Source: DATLGB01 sp964242305
Lineage (GTDB): Bacteria > Actinomycetota > Thermoleophilia > Solirubrobacterales > Solirubrobacteraceae
Length of the DNA: 64,000 nt
Direction: 5' to 3'
Assembly (NCBI GenBank): GCA_964242305.1
Contig: CAXTBB010000004.1
Coordinates: forward strand, 108,969 to 172,968
Shown: in pieces, positions 23,464-31,898 of the stretch
Position numbering within the stretch: position 1 is the first letter of the stretch
How the letters are laid out: every line of letters begins with the position of its first letter
Program-made: the position numbers and the translations under genes
Notes under the pieces: model-generated
Database searches by the model: none
Seen by the model: only the letters and a program-made list of their open reading frames with translations
Told to the model about the DNA's origin: nothing

Positions 23464-24042
23464 GGACGCGCCGCAGAGCGCGATCAGGTAGCCGCCGGCG
23501 ACGTCGGACGGGAAGTGCCAGCCCAGGCCGGTGACGGCCAGGCCGACCGCGGCCGCGAACGACAGGCCGACGATCGCCACGGCGAGCCGCTGGGCCGCCG
23601 GCGCGATGGCGATCGCGCACAGCACGAGGCTCAGGGCGGCGGTGGCGTGCCCGCTCGGCCACGACTCCGGCGCGACGTGCAGCGCCGGCGTGTGCGGTGC
23701 CTGGACGCGGTCCACGGCCGTGACGACCTTGAGCACCTGGCTGACCGCGTTGGGGACGACGATCACCGCGGCCGTCACGATCGCCGCCCGGGCTCCGTGG
23801 TAGGCCGCCGCCGCCGCGGTCACGCCGACGCAGAGCACCGCGTAGGGTCCCGTGTTGCACAGCGCGGCGATGACCTGCGCGGGCGCGTAGAGCCGCGTGT
23901 CCTGGATATCGGTCACGCGGGCCAGCAGGAAGAGGTCGGCGCGGTGCCCGGCGCCGCTGCGGAACGCCAGCCACCAGGTCAGCACGGCTAGCGCGGCCGA
24001 GGCGGCCGCGACGGTCAGGGCGAGGGTGGTGCGGCGCGGCAT
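23263..24042 (-). CDS. PAP2-family membrane phosphatase
   Basis: 259 residues with six hydrophobic stretches between about 8 and 195. The phosphatase motifs are present: KVVTAVDRVQAP (motif 1-like), PSGHATAA (motif 2) and LGWHFPSDVAGG (motif 3, His and Asp conserved). Such enzymes dephosphorylate lipid phosphates such as undecaprenyl pyrophosphate or phosphatidate. ATG at 24042 is preferred over a GTG at 24069. The frame has no stop until 23263, inside the convergent pduO gene, so the last ~65 residues (Arg/Gln/Gly-rich) are antisense to pduO and probably not conserved. Confidence 0.85.
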   Translation of the reverse strand: MPRRTTLALTVAAASAALAVLTWWLAFRSGAGHRADLFLLARVTDIQDTRLYAPAQVIAALCNTGPYAVLCVGVTAAAAAYHGARAAIVTAAVIVVPNAVSQVLKVVTAVDRVQAPHTPALHVAPESWPSGHATAALSLVLCAIAIAPAAQRLAVAIVGLSFAAAVGLAVTGLGWHFPSDVAGGYLIALCGASLAAGLPQRLVRPVRRPGEDEQQIAQAVQVADGPGADRVPAGNGAPLGAPAHGPAHVQLSAGGRPAG

Positions 24043-24083
24043 CACGTCTCCAGACGGTACGGACCGCACCTAAAGTGGGCGCC

Positions 24084-24446
24084 ATGGACCTCGCCAACCT
24101 CGCCGACGCCGAGCCGTTCACCACGCTGGACGGCTCGACCATCCGCGAGGTCGCCGGGCGGCGGTCGCTGCCCGCGGCCCAGCAGTCGCTCGCCGAGGCC
24201 ACCGTCCCGCCGGGCGGCGCGACCACCGCGCACCACCACCTCGTCTCGGAGGAGCTGTACTTCTTCACGGGAGGCAGCGGGCGCCTGCGCATCGGCGACG
24301 AGGAACGCGACGTGCGCGCCGGCGATTGCGCGGTCATCCCTCCCGGCGCCCAGCACCAGCTCGTCAACGAAGGCAGCGAGCCGCTCACGCTGATGTGCTG
24401 CTGCGCGCCGGCCTACTCCGACGAGGACACGATCCTTGCCCCGTAA
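24084..24446 (+). CDS. Small cupin-domain protein
   Basis: 120 residues forming a single cupin barrel. Metal-binding motif 1 is seen as TTAHHHLVSEELYFFTGGSG (two or three His and Glu) at about 49-68, and motif 2 as GDCAVIPPGAQHQLVNEG at about 81-98. Such proteins bind a metal and often a small acid or sugar; substrate unknown. ATG at 24084 is chosen over a GTG nine bases upstream. Its 3' end overlaps the next gene by 11 bases. Confidence 0.85.
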   Translation: MDLANLADAEPFTTLDGSTIREVAGRRSLPAAQQSLAEATVPPGGATTAHHHLVSEELYFFTGGSGRLRIGDEERDVRAGDCAVIPPGAQHQLVNEGSEPLTLMCCCAPAYSDEDTILAP

Positions 24447-24918
24447 CGACCCCACCGACACCGGCGGCCTGTTCATCGGGCGCCGGCCGGGCAGCGCCCC
24501 GCTCAAGTACCGCGACACGCCGCAGCGCGGGCAGGACCGCCGCCAGCGGGTCGACGGGCTGCTCGCCAACCTCCTGCTCGTGCTGGAGATCCTGGTCGTG
24601 CTGTCCTGCTGGGGCCCGCAGCCGGTCGGCTGGCTGTGGATCGGCTCGCAGATCAACTACCTGACGAACTCGGTCTTCGTCGGCATCACCGTCGCCTTCC
24701 TCGGCCTGCTGGCCACCGTGATGCTCACGTTGTGGGTCACCGTGCGCATGGACGGGCTGTGGCGAATTCTGCGCCGCGCCGCCGGGCACGACCAGAAGGA
24801 GGGCGTCCTCGGGCGCATCTTCATGTGGACGGCGATCGTCGCCGGTGGTGCCTTCTTCGCCTGGCTCATCCTGATCCAGGGGCCCGGCTCGTCGATCGGC
24901 CCCGCCCAGGGCCCGTGA
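24436..24918 (+). CDS. Small membrane protein, unknown function
   Basis: 160 residues with a TTG start at 24436 overlapping the cupin stop. Three hydrophobic helices: about 44-60 (LLANLLLVLEILVVLSCW), 80-100 (FVGITVAFLGLLATVML) and 130-150 (IFMWTAIVAGGAFFAWLIL). The N-terminus is hydrophilic and basic. No family recognised. The stop overlaps the GTG of the aminotransferase gene (GTGA), so the three genes cupin-membrane protein-aminotransferase are likely cotranscribed. Confidence 0.7.
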   Translation: MPRNDPTDTGGLFIGRRPGSAPLKYRDTPQRGQDRRQRVDGLLANLLLVLEILVVLSCWGPQPVGWLWIGSQINYLTNSVFVGITVAFLGLLATVMLTLWVTVRMDGLWRILRRAAGHDQKEGVLGRIFMWTAIVAGGAFFAWLILIQGPGSSIGPAQGP

Positions 24919-26021
24919 GCCCGCTCAAGAGGCGGCTGGACTACTACCGGCAGTTCGAGGAGCTCTCGCCGGAGGAGAACTCCGAGCGGCTGCGGCGCGC
25001 CCGGTCCGAGCAGCGCTCGCAGGAGCTGGCCCGCGTCGACGACCTCGACCTGGCCACCACCACCTGGCACGAGCCGCCCGACCCCGAGGTCATCAACGCG
25101 GCCACCTACGCGCTGCGGCGCTCCATCAACCGGTACCCGGCGACGACGGGGCCGGCGCTGACCGCGATCGCCGCTCATCACGGCGTGCCGGAGGGACGGG
25201 TCGCGCTCGGCCACGGTGCCGGTCAGCTGCTCCAGGCCGCGCTGCGTGAGCTCGCCGCCGGCGGCGAGGTCGTCATCCCCTGGCCGGGATGGGCACCGAT
25301 GCCGACGCTCGCCGCGCGGGCTGGAGCGCGGCCGATCCTCGCCCCGCACGGCCCGCTCGCCGACCTCCCCATCACCGAGGAGACCCGCGCGGTGGTGCTC
25401 TGCTCGCCCAACGACCCGACCGGCGCCGTGCTCGACCACGCTGAGCTGCGTGCCTTCGCGGAGGGCCTGCGCCCGGAGATCTCCGTGTTCGTCGACGAGG
25501 CGCTGGTGGAGCTCGCGGCGCCCGACGCCTCCGTCGTCCCGCTGCTCGACGAGCTGCCCAACCTGCTCGTCTTCCGCTCGTTCTCGAAGGCGTGGGCCCT
25601 GGCCGGCCTGCGCGCCGGCTACGTGATCGGATCCGCGACCGACGCCGAGCTGCTCGGCGTCCTCACCCCCGGCCAGGGCGTCGCCTCCCCGGCGCAGGCC
25701 GCGGTCGCCGCCGCGCTCGAGAACTCAGACCGCGCGCGCCTGCGCCTGCAACAACGCCGCTCGGCCGCGGCCGCCGAGCGCGCCCGGCTGGCCAGCGCGC
25801 TGATCGACACGCCGTTCTCGTTCCCCGAGTCCCAGACCCACGCGGTGTGGCTGGCCGGCGAGGGGATGACCGCCTCGCAGATCACGCACGGCCTCGGCGA
25901 GCAGCGCATCCATGTCGCGTCAGGGGCCGGCTGGGGCGACGACGACCACGTCCGGGTCACGCTGCGCGACCAGCGCAGCACCGAACGGCTCGTCGCGGCG
26001 CTTCGCGTTCTGGTGGACTGA
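24915..26021 (+). CDS. Class I/II PLP-dependent aminotransferase (HisC/CobD-like)
   Basis: 368 residues, fold type I. Seen: the substrate-binding region INRYPATTGPALTAIAAHHGV, the GHGAGQLLQAALRELA cofactor-phosphate segment, the SPNDPTGAVLD loop (Asn), VFVDEALVEL (Asp) and FRSFSKAWALAGLRAGYVIG with the Schiff-base Lys at SFSKAW. These match histidinol-phosphate aminotransferase and its relatives, including the threonine-phosphate decarboxylase CobD. Residues 1-45 are an unusual hydrophilic extension (RLDYYRQFEELSPEE). Substrate not determinable; a link to cobalamin synthesis is only suggested by nearby B12 genes. Confidence 0.85.
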   Translation: MSPLKRRLDYYRQFEELSPEENSERLRRARSEQRSQELARVDDLDLATTTWHEPPDPEVINAATYALRRSINRYPATTGPALTAIAAHHGVPEGRVALGHGAGQLLQAALRELAAGGEVVIPWPGWAPMPTLAARAGARPILAPHGPLADLPITEETRAVVLCSPNDPTGAVLDHAELRAFAEGLRPEISVFVDEALVELAAPDASVVPLLDELPNLLVFRSFSKAWALAGLRAGYVIGSATDAELLGVLTPGQGVASPAQAAVAAALENSDRARLRLQQRRSAAAAERARLASALIDTPFSFPESQTHAVWLAGEGMTASQITHGLGEQRIHVASGAGWGDDDHVRVTLRDQRSTERLVAALRVLVD

Positions 26022-26025
26022 CCTC

Positions 26026-26730
26026 ATGTCCATCACCCTCCACGCACTGCCGCCGTCCCATCCGTGCATGACCGCGGAGGCGGCGATCAAGCTCAAGGGC
26101 CTCGACTTCGAGCGGGTGGACCTGCCGATGACCGGTCACAACGACGAGATGGAGAAGCTCTACGGCGAGGGCCACAAGACCGTCCCCGGCGCGATGTTCG
26201 ACGGCGAGGCCGTGCACGGCTCGCGCGCCATCCTCTCGCGGCTCGACGCGATCGTCGCCGACCCGCCGCTGTACCCGAGCGACGCTGTCCGCGAGGCCGA
26301 GCGCTGGGGTGACGAGGAGCTGCAGGACCTCGGCCGCCGGCTGCCGTGGGGGGCCCTGCACTTCCGCCCGGAGGCGATGGGCCTGATGGCCCCGGACGGG
26401 GAGCCGCTCGACCCGCCGGGCACCGACTACGCGATCCGCTTCGTCCGCGCCGGGTGGAAGTACCACGGCATCTCGTGCGAACGGCTCGCCGCCGACCTCG
26501 CCGGACTGCCCGAGAAGATCGACCGCATCGTTGGCTGGCTGGACGACGGCACGCTCGGTGGGGAGACGCCGAACGCGGCCGATCTGCAGATCGGCGCCAC
26601 CGTGTCGGTGCTGCTGTTCGTCGGCGATCTGCACCCCACGCTGGCGCCCGTCACCGACTGGGCCCGTGGCCTGTTCCCGCGTCAGGCGGGCGAGGTGCCC
26701 GCCGGCGCGTTCCCGGCCGGCTGGATCTGA
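26026..26730 (+). CDS. Glutathione S-transferase-like protein
   Basis: 234 residues. The N-terminal thioredoxin-like domain has LHALPPSHPCMTAEAAIKLKG at about 4-24 and KTVPGAMFDGEAVHGSRAI with the conserved cis-Pro and Ser, as in GST N-terminal domains. The C-terminal half is helical with TPNAADLQIGATVSVLL, matching the GST C-terminal N-capping box. Actinobacteria of this type usually use mycothiol rather than glutathione, so the thiol partner is open. The ATG lies 5 bases after the aminotransferase stop. Its last 49 bases overlap the convergent DMT transporter gene. Confidence 0.85.
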   Translation: MSITLHALPPSHPCMTAEAAIKLKGLDFERVDLPMTGHNDEMEKLYGEGHKTVPGAMFDGEAVHGSRAILSRLDAIVADPPLYPSDAVREAERWGDEELQDLGRRLPWGALHFRPEAMGLMAPDGEPLDPPGTDYAIRFVRAGWKYHGISCERLAADLAGLPEKIDRIVGWLDDGTLGGETPNAADLQIGATVSVLLFVGDLHPTLAPVTDWARGLFPRQAGEVPAGAFPAGWI

Positions 26731-27587
26731 TCAGGCTCGGTCGGGCCCGGCGTCAGCCCGGCGGCCAGGCAGACCAGCGCGAAGGCGATGATGCGCAGGA
26801 TCAGCATCGGCGTGCTGTCGGGGAGCGGCTCACCGAACACGATCGGCCCCGCCGCGATGGTGACGATGTTGCCCGCGGTGGTGGTGATGGCGATCACGGC
26901 CACGGATGGGCCCAGCTGCAGCGAGCGGGCGGACACGACCAGCCCGACCAGCGACAGCAGCAGGATGACCAGCGCGAGCGGGTGCAGCACGACGAGGCCG
27001 CCGAGGTCGGGCAGCCGCGCGCTCAGCGCCTTGATGGAGACGTCGCTGGCGCCCCACAGCAGGCCGGCCGACAGGCCGAGGATGGGCCCGGCGTGCGGCG
27101 GGTCACCGCGGACGGTCGCCGCGGCGGCGATCGCGGCGAGCGTCACCAGCCCGGCGTAGAGGGTGAGGCCGCCCGCCTCCCAGTGCCCGTGCTTGGAGTC
27201 CCCCGTGTTGCCCAGCGTGGCGGCCAGCAGCGCCAGCCCGGCGGCGGTGACGATCACGCCGATCCACTCGCGGCGCGTGACCTCGAGCCCGAACACGCGG
27301 TCGGCGAGGACCGTCAGCAACGCCAGGCCGCCGGCGATGACCGACTGCACGAGGCTGATCGGCGCCAGCGCGAGCGCGGCGACGTGCAGGCCCCAGGCCG
27401 CCATCGCGACGAGGATGCCCAGCGTCCACCAGCGGTTGGAGAACAGGGCGACGGTGCTCGCCCACGGGCGCCGCCACTCCACGGCGGGGGCGTCGACCGC
27501 ACCCTTCTGCTTGAGCAGGAAGCCGACGCTGGCGACCAGGGAGCAGGCCAGGGCGAGGACCAGGCCCAGCTGAACGGAGAACGGCAC
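26682..27587 (-). CDS. DMT-superfamily (EamA-like) membrane transporter
   Basis: 301 residues with nine or ten hydrophobic helices and a Pro-rich C-terminal tail. The first helix pair (LVLALACSLVASVGFLLKQKGA) and the central ILGLSAGLLWGASDVSIKALSARL are typical of the drug/metabolite transporter superfamily, where two EamA-like five-helix units pack together. GTG start at 27587. Substrate unknown. Convergent with the GST gene; between this start and the tRNA-Glu terminator lie about 180 bases without a gene. Confidence 0.8.
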   Translation of the reverse strand: MPFSVQLGLVLALACSLVASVGFLLKQKGAVDAPAVEWRRPWASTVALFSNRWWTLGILVAMAAWGLHVAALALAPISLVQSVIAGGLALLTVLADRVFGLEVTRREWIGVIVTAAGLALLAATLGNTGDSKHGHWEAGGLTLYAGLVTLAAIAAAATVRGDPPHAGPILGLSAGLLWGASDVSIKALSARLPDLGGLVVLHPLALVILLLSLVGLVVSARSLQLGPSVAVIAITTTAGNIVTIAAGPIVFGEPLPDSTPMLILRIIAFALVCLAAGLTPGPTEPDQIQPAGNAPAGTSPA

Positions 27588-27763
27588 GCTGGATAGACGC
27601 TAGGCGCGCCCCTGGCGGCGGCGCGCCACGGCGTTGGCCATGTCGCCAGTCCGTGGCGAGACGGCGGGCCTTGATCGCGGCCAGGCGATGTCAGCTCGAG
27701 GAGCGGGCTCGCCGCCACACGACGAGCCCGATGGTCTCCAGCGCGAGTCCGGTGAAGCGACGA

Positions 27764-27785
27764 AACCCCCGCTGAGGCGAGGGTT
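27764..27785 (-). terminator. Intrinsic terminator after tRNA-Glu
   Basis: On the minus strand AACCCTCGC-CTCA-GCGGGGGTT forms a nine-pair stem (one G-U) with a four-base loop, 8 bases after the tRNA-Glu 3' end. Only TTTC follows, short for a U-run, but stem and position fit well. Confidence 0.75.
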
Positions 27786-27793
27786 CCGGGAGG

Positions 27794-27866
27794 TACCGCT
27801 AGGGGGATTCGAACCCCCGTTTCCGCCGTGAGAGGGCGGCGTCCTAGTCCCCTGGACGATAGCGGC
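27794..27866 (-). tRNA. tRNA-Glu (anticodon CTC)
   Basis: 73 bases fold as a cloverleaf: acceptor GCCGCTA/TAGCGGT, D-arm TCCAGGGGACTAGGA, anticodon stem CCGCC/GGCGG with loop CTCTCAC giving anticodon CTC, and T-arm GGGGGTTCGAATCCCCC. CCA is not encoded. It reads GAG codons, heavily used in this genome. Confidence 0.95.
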
Positions 27867-27914
27867 GCGTGCCGCCAGGATATAGCAGACCTCATCGCTA
27901 GGATTGGCCCGCCT

Positions 27915-28000
<86 letters not shown>

Positions 28001-28003
28001 GAC

Positions 28004-28960
28004 ATGACTGAGCCTCCCGCCCGGAGAACACCCGCCTCGCGGCTCCTGGGGGCGGGGGCGCGGAGTGCCGAGCGGGTGGCGGCGCTGACGGGGGTCGACG
28101 CGGCACTGGAGGACGCGCTGGAAGAGGCGATCGTGCGGGCGCTGCGGTCGCCGGCGGTGGAGCGGGCGGTGGTGCGGGTCATCCAGCAGAACGCGGTGCA
28201 GGACGCGGTGGCGCGGACGCTGACCTCCGACGAGATGGCCGACGCGATCATCCGGGCGCTGGACACGGAGGTCGCCGACAAGGTGTGGGCGGACATCCTG
28301 GCCAGCCGGAAGGCGCAGATGCTGGTGGAGCGGATCGCGGAGGCGCCGGAGGTGCGGGCGGCGATCACGCAACAGGGCGCGGGACTGATCACGGACGTCG
28401 GGCGGCGGCTGACCGTCCTCACCGAGGTGCTCGACGACGCCTTCGAGAACGTGATCCACCGGCTGCTGCGGCGCAGCGGCGCGTCCGAGACGGAGACCGA
28501 CGAGGCCGGCCTGCTGACGCGGCTGCTGGCGGCGGCGGTCGACGTCGGGATCCTCGCGGTCGCCTACTCGGTCGGCTCGAGCCTGCTGGCGTCGCTGCTG
28601 CCGTTCGCGTTCGGCGACGGCAAGGACCTGCCGCCGTGGGCGGTGATCGCGATCGCCACGGGCGGGTTCCTGCTCGCCGGCGGGATCCTGGTCGCGTTCT
28701 GGGCGCTGGTCGGGCAGACGCCGGGAATGCGCTTCCTGAGCATCCGGCTCGACGCGGACGGCGAGCACGAGATCGGGCTGCGGCGCGCGATCCGGCGCTT
28801 GGTCGGGGTGCTGCTCGCGCTCGTCCCGGCCGGCCTGGGCTTCCTCGCCATCCTCGTCTCCCCCACCCGGCGCGGTTGGCACGACCGCCTCGCCGGGACG
28901 CGCGTCGTGTACGACCGCGCCCGCCGGTCCGCCCCGCACTCGCAGCGGATCGTGCAATGA
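28004..28960 (+). CDS. RDD-family membrane protein with helical N-terminal domain
   Basis: 318 residues. The first ~165 residues are soluble, helical and built from repeating short hydrophobic/charged units (VERAVVRVIQQNAVQDAVARTL). Then an RDD domain: LLTRLLAAAVDVGILA with the Arg-Asp signature, two membrane helices around 180-200 and 215-240, TPGMRFLSIRL, a third near 265-285, and SPTRRGWHDRLAGTRVVYD with the second Asp. RDD proteins are poorly characterised; some act in ion transport. ATG is 5 bases after the tRNA-Leu, leaving no room for a normal ribosome site outside the tRNA sequence. Confidence 0.85.
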   Translation: MTEPPARRTPASRLLGAGARSAERVAALTGVDAALEDALEEAIVRALRSPAVERAVVRVIQQNAVQDAVARTLTSDEMADAIIRALDTEVADKVWADILASRKAQMLVERIAEAPEVRAAITQQGAGLITDVGRRLTVLTEVLDDAFENVIHRLLRRSGASETETDEAGLLTRLLAAAVDVGILAVAYSVGSSLLASLLPFAFGDGKDLPPWAVIAIATGGFLLAGGILVAFWALVGQTPGMRFLSIRLDADGEHEIGLRRAIRRLVGVLLALVPAGLGFLAILVSPTRRGWHDRLAGTRVVYDRARRSAPHSQRIVQ

Positions 28961-28991
28961 CGGGCGCGCCCCGCTGCTACACCGCCGCACG

Positions 28992-29795
28992 GTGCGCCGT
29001 GCTGCCGCCATCCTGCTGATCACCCTGGTCGTGCCCGCGGCCGCGTCCGCGCGCGTCCTGAAGAAGGGCATGCACGGTCCGCGCGTGGCGAAGGTCCAGC
29101 GCGCGCTCCACCTCCCGTCGGACGGCGTCTTCGGCCCGGCGACGAAGCGAGCGGTGAAGCGCTTCCAGCGCCGACGCGGCCTGACCGCCGACGGCCTCGT
29201 CGGTCCGGCGACGTGGGCTGCGCTCACCAGGAAACGAAGCGGCTCCGTGCACACGCTCCAGCGTGCGCTGCGCATCCCCGCCGACGGCGTCTTCGGCCCA
29301 GGAACGGCCACAGCGGTCCGCGCCTTCCAGCGCGCGCACGGCCTCACCGCCGACGGCATCGTCGGCCCGGCGACGTGGGCCGCGCTCGGCCACGCCGGCC
29401 TGACCCGCACCCTGCGCCAGTCGCTCTTCCCCGACGCCGCGACCGTGGTCGGCCGCGTGATCCGCGCCGCCGACCGGATCGCGGGCACGCCCTACCGCTA
29501 CGGCGGCGGCCACCGCCGCTTCCGGGACTCCGGGTACGACTGCAGCGGCTCCGTCTCCTACGCGCTGCACGGCGCCGGCCTGCTCGCCTCCCCGCTGCCC
29601 TCCGGCGCCTTCCGCCGCTGGGGCGCCCGCGGGCCGGGCCGCCACATCACCATCTACGCCAACCGCGACCACATGTACATGGTCGTCGACGGCCGCCGCT
29701 TCGACACCAGCGGCGCCGCCGAGCGCGGGACCCGCTGGACGAGCGAGGCCCGCGACCCCACCGGCTTCCACGTCCGGCACCTGCCGGGTCTGTAG
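28992..29795 (+). CDS. Secreted protein with two peptidoglycan-binding domains and an NlpC/P60-like domain
   Basis: 267 residues, GTG start. Signal peptide about 1-20. Two PG_binding_1 domains follow at about 25-75 and 80-130, each with the DGVFGP and GL(T/A)ADG(L/I)VGPATWAAL signature. The C-terminal ~120 residues are NlpC/P60-like: YRYGGGHRRF and YDCSGSVSYALHGAG (catalytic Cys in DCSGS), then RHITIYANRDHMYM (His). Such enzymes cut peptide bonds in peptidoglycan. The expected third catalytic residue is not obvious. The next gene starts 4 bases after its stop. Confidence 0.9.
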   Translation: MRRAAAILLITLVVPAAASARVLKKGMHGPRVAKVQRALHLPSDGVFGPATKRAVKRFQRRRGLTADGLVGPATWAALTRKRSGSVHTLQRALRIPADGVFGPGTATAVRAFQRAHGLTADGIVGPATWAALGHAGLTRTLRQSLFPDAATVVGRVIRAADRIAGTPYRYGGGHRRFRDSGYDCSGSVSYALHGAGLLASPLPSGAFRRWGARGPGRHITIYANRDHMYMVVDGRRFDTSGAAERGTRWTSEARDPTGFHVRHLPGL

Positions 29796-29799
29796 CCGC

Positions 29800-30528
29800 A
29801 TGCCCGATCCCGAGCGCCTCGGCGGCCTGGCCTGGACGCGCCGGACCGGCGGCGCCCTGACCGCCCGCGAACGGCGGCGGCTGCTCGGCGAGATCGTCCG
29901 CGCGCAGGGGACCTACGTGGCCGGGCGCATCCGGCTGGCCACCGGGCGGGTGCCGAGCGGGGACCTCGGCGTCGACCTGCGCCCGCCCGACAGCGCCGTC
30001 GCCCGCGCCGCCGAGGACGCCGCCCGCGAGCAGTCCCCCGCCCTGCTCGGCCACGCCTACCGGACCTGGATCTTCGGCGCAGGCCTGGCCGCCCTCGACC
30101 ACGCCGACCTCGACGCCGAGCACCTCTACGTCGGCTGCCTGCTGCACGACCACGGCCTCGACGCACCCGTCGCCGGCGAGGACTTCACCGTGCGCAGCGC
30201 CGCCCGCGCGGCCGCCTGCGGCGCCCCGGACGCGGTCGGCGACGCGATCACCTCCCATTCGACGCCGGGTTCGACCTTCGCCGACGACGGCCTCGGCGCC
30301 TACGTCGGCGCCGGCGCGATCCTCGACCTCGGCGGCCTGCGCGCGTGGGACCTGCCGCGCGCCTATGTCGACGACGCGATCGCCGCGCACCCGCGGGCCG
30401 GCGTCATCGCTGCGGTCACGGCGCTCGTCCGCGAGGAGGCCCGGCTGAACCCGCGCGGGCGCTTCGCGCTCCTGCGCCGCTGCGGCGTGCTCCCGCTGTT
30501 CGCGATCACCCCGCTCACCCCGCGCTGA
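29800..30528 (+). CDS. HD-domain metal-dependent phosphohydrolase-like protein
   Basis: 242 residues. His in LLGHAYRTWIF (about 86), the HD pair in GCLLHDHGLD (about 125-126) and a later His in AITSHS (about 150) give the metal ligands of a small HD domain, of the kind found in cyanamide hydratase-like proteins. The N-terminal ~70 residues are rich in Arg and may be helical. Substrate unknown. Four-base spacing to the upstream secreted protein suggests cotranscription. Confidence 0.8.
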   Translation: MPDPERLGGLAWTRRTGGALTARERRRLLGEIVRAQGTYVAGRIRLATGRVPSGDLGVDLRPPDSAVARAAEDAAREQSPALLGHAYRTWIFGAGLAALDHADLDAEHLYVGCLLHDHGLDAPVAGEDFTVRSAARAAACGAPDAVGDAITSHSTPGSTFADDGLGAYVGAGAILDLGGLRAWDLPRAYVDDAIAAHPRAGVIAAVTALVREEARLNPRGRFALLRRCGVLPLFAITPLTPR

Positions 30529-30556
30529 CGTCTCTGGTCCCGAAGCCGGGTTCGTC

Positions 30557-31873
30557 GTGAGGAGAGACGTGGTGCGCAAGGTGCTGTTCGTCGGGCTGAT
30601 CGCGGCCGTGCTGGCCGCTGGGCCGGCGCACGCCGCGCCCGCCACGCCGCACATCAAGATCCTGTCCGGGCGCCCCGACCTGGTCAGCGGCGGGGACGCC
30701 CTCGTGCGCATCACCGGCGTGCGCACCACCAAGGACCACCCGATCGGCGGCCCCGTGTTCGCGGGCCCGCAGTTGCAGCCGTGGACGTGCCAGGCCACGG
30801 CCACGGACAAGCAGTGCAACCAGCCGGCGACGTTCACGTTCCTCTACAAGTCCACCGCCAGCGGTCCCCTGCAGGCCTACGACCCCGACCACCCGCCCGC
30901 CGACGTGGCCACGACCACGACCGACCGGGGCGTCGCGGTGCCGTTCGTCGTGCGCCTCGAGACCGGCTTCATCGACCGCGACCAGGACCAGATCGCCGCG
31001 CTCTTCGATCCCGCGAAGCCGTGGACGGCGACCCGCCCGCAGCCGCAGTTCAACCACAAGCTCCTGATCACCCACGGCGCCGCCTGCGGCGTCGACTACA
31101 AGAGCGGGTCGGCGCCCGGCGTGACCGGCAACGCGGCGGAGACGGCCCTCGGCCTCGGCTGGGCGACGATGTCCAACGCGCTCGACAACAGCGGGCACAA
31201 CTGCAACGTCGCCCTCCAGGCCGAGTCCCTGGCGATGACCGAAGGTCGGCGGCCTGAACATGGCCACTGCCGCCTACGCACCCGAGCGCCTGCTGACCCG
31301 GGTGCCTTCCACGACGCCTACCGCGCCTTCGCCGTCCGCGCCCGCCTCGACCGCGAGCACGGCGACCACGACAACCAGCTGATCTGGGAGGGCCCGGTCC
31401 TGCTGACCGCCGACGCCCAGTGCGAGGTCAACAGCCTCCTGGCCATGGACCGCTGGCTGGGCGCGGTCGAGAAGGACACCGCGGCGGGCACCGTCGCGAC
31501 CAAGATCGCCCGCGACAAGCCGACCTGACCGACCGCTGCTACGACGGCGCCGGCACGAAGGTCGGCGACCAGCTCTGCGGCGAGGGGGTCGTGGCCACCT
31601 ACCGGACACCGCGGATCGTCGCCGGCGACGCGATCACCACCGACGACAACAAGTGCCAGCTCACGCCGCTGGACCGCGCCGCGTACGGCGCGGTCACGTG
31701 CACCGACGCGCAGTGGTCGCAGCTGAAGACCCTGTTCGCGACCGGCGTGTGCGACTTCTCCAAGCCCGGCGTCGACCAGCAGCACACGATCCCCTGGCAG
31801 ACCTACCAGCGCGCGGACGGGAAGGTCATCTACGGCGGCAGGCCGCTCGGCGCGGCGGAGGAGCCGGGCCTTC
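30557..31873 (+). pseudogene. DUF6351-family secreted protein, broken by frameshifts and an internal deletion
   Basis: The start (signal peptide, then SGGDALVRITGVRT, GPQLQPWTCQAT, FLYKSTASGPLQAYDPDHPP and NHKLLITHGAACGVDY) and the end (LLAMDRWLGAVEKDT, DLTDRCYDG, RIVAGDAITTDDNKCQLTPLDR, WSQLKTLFATGVCDFSKPGV) both match DUF6351 proteins as I know them. The two parts are in different frames. After AESLAM (about 31240) the reading frame is disrupted: a GGLNMATAAYAPERLL segment appears in another frame. The region expected to carry the GCSGGS nucleophile elbow is absent. A further shift is needed near 31515-31530. The family is alpha/beta-hydrolase-like; this copy should be inactive unless the assembly is wrong. 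Confidence 0.8.
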
Positions 31874-31898
31874 CGGACCAAGCGCTAGGGCAGGGGGC

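Noticed and set aside
24915..26021. Assigning the aminotransferase as CobD (threonine-phosphate decarboxylase) because of nearby B12 genes
   Set aside because: Motifs fit the whole HisC-like family; no other corrin synthesis genes are present in the window.
27634..27831. Small plus-strand frame running into tRNA-Glu
   Set aside because: It overlaps the terminator and tRNA on the other strand and has no protein-like features.
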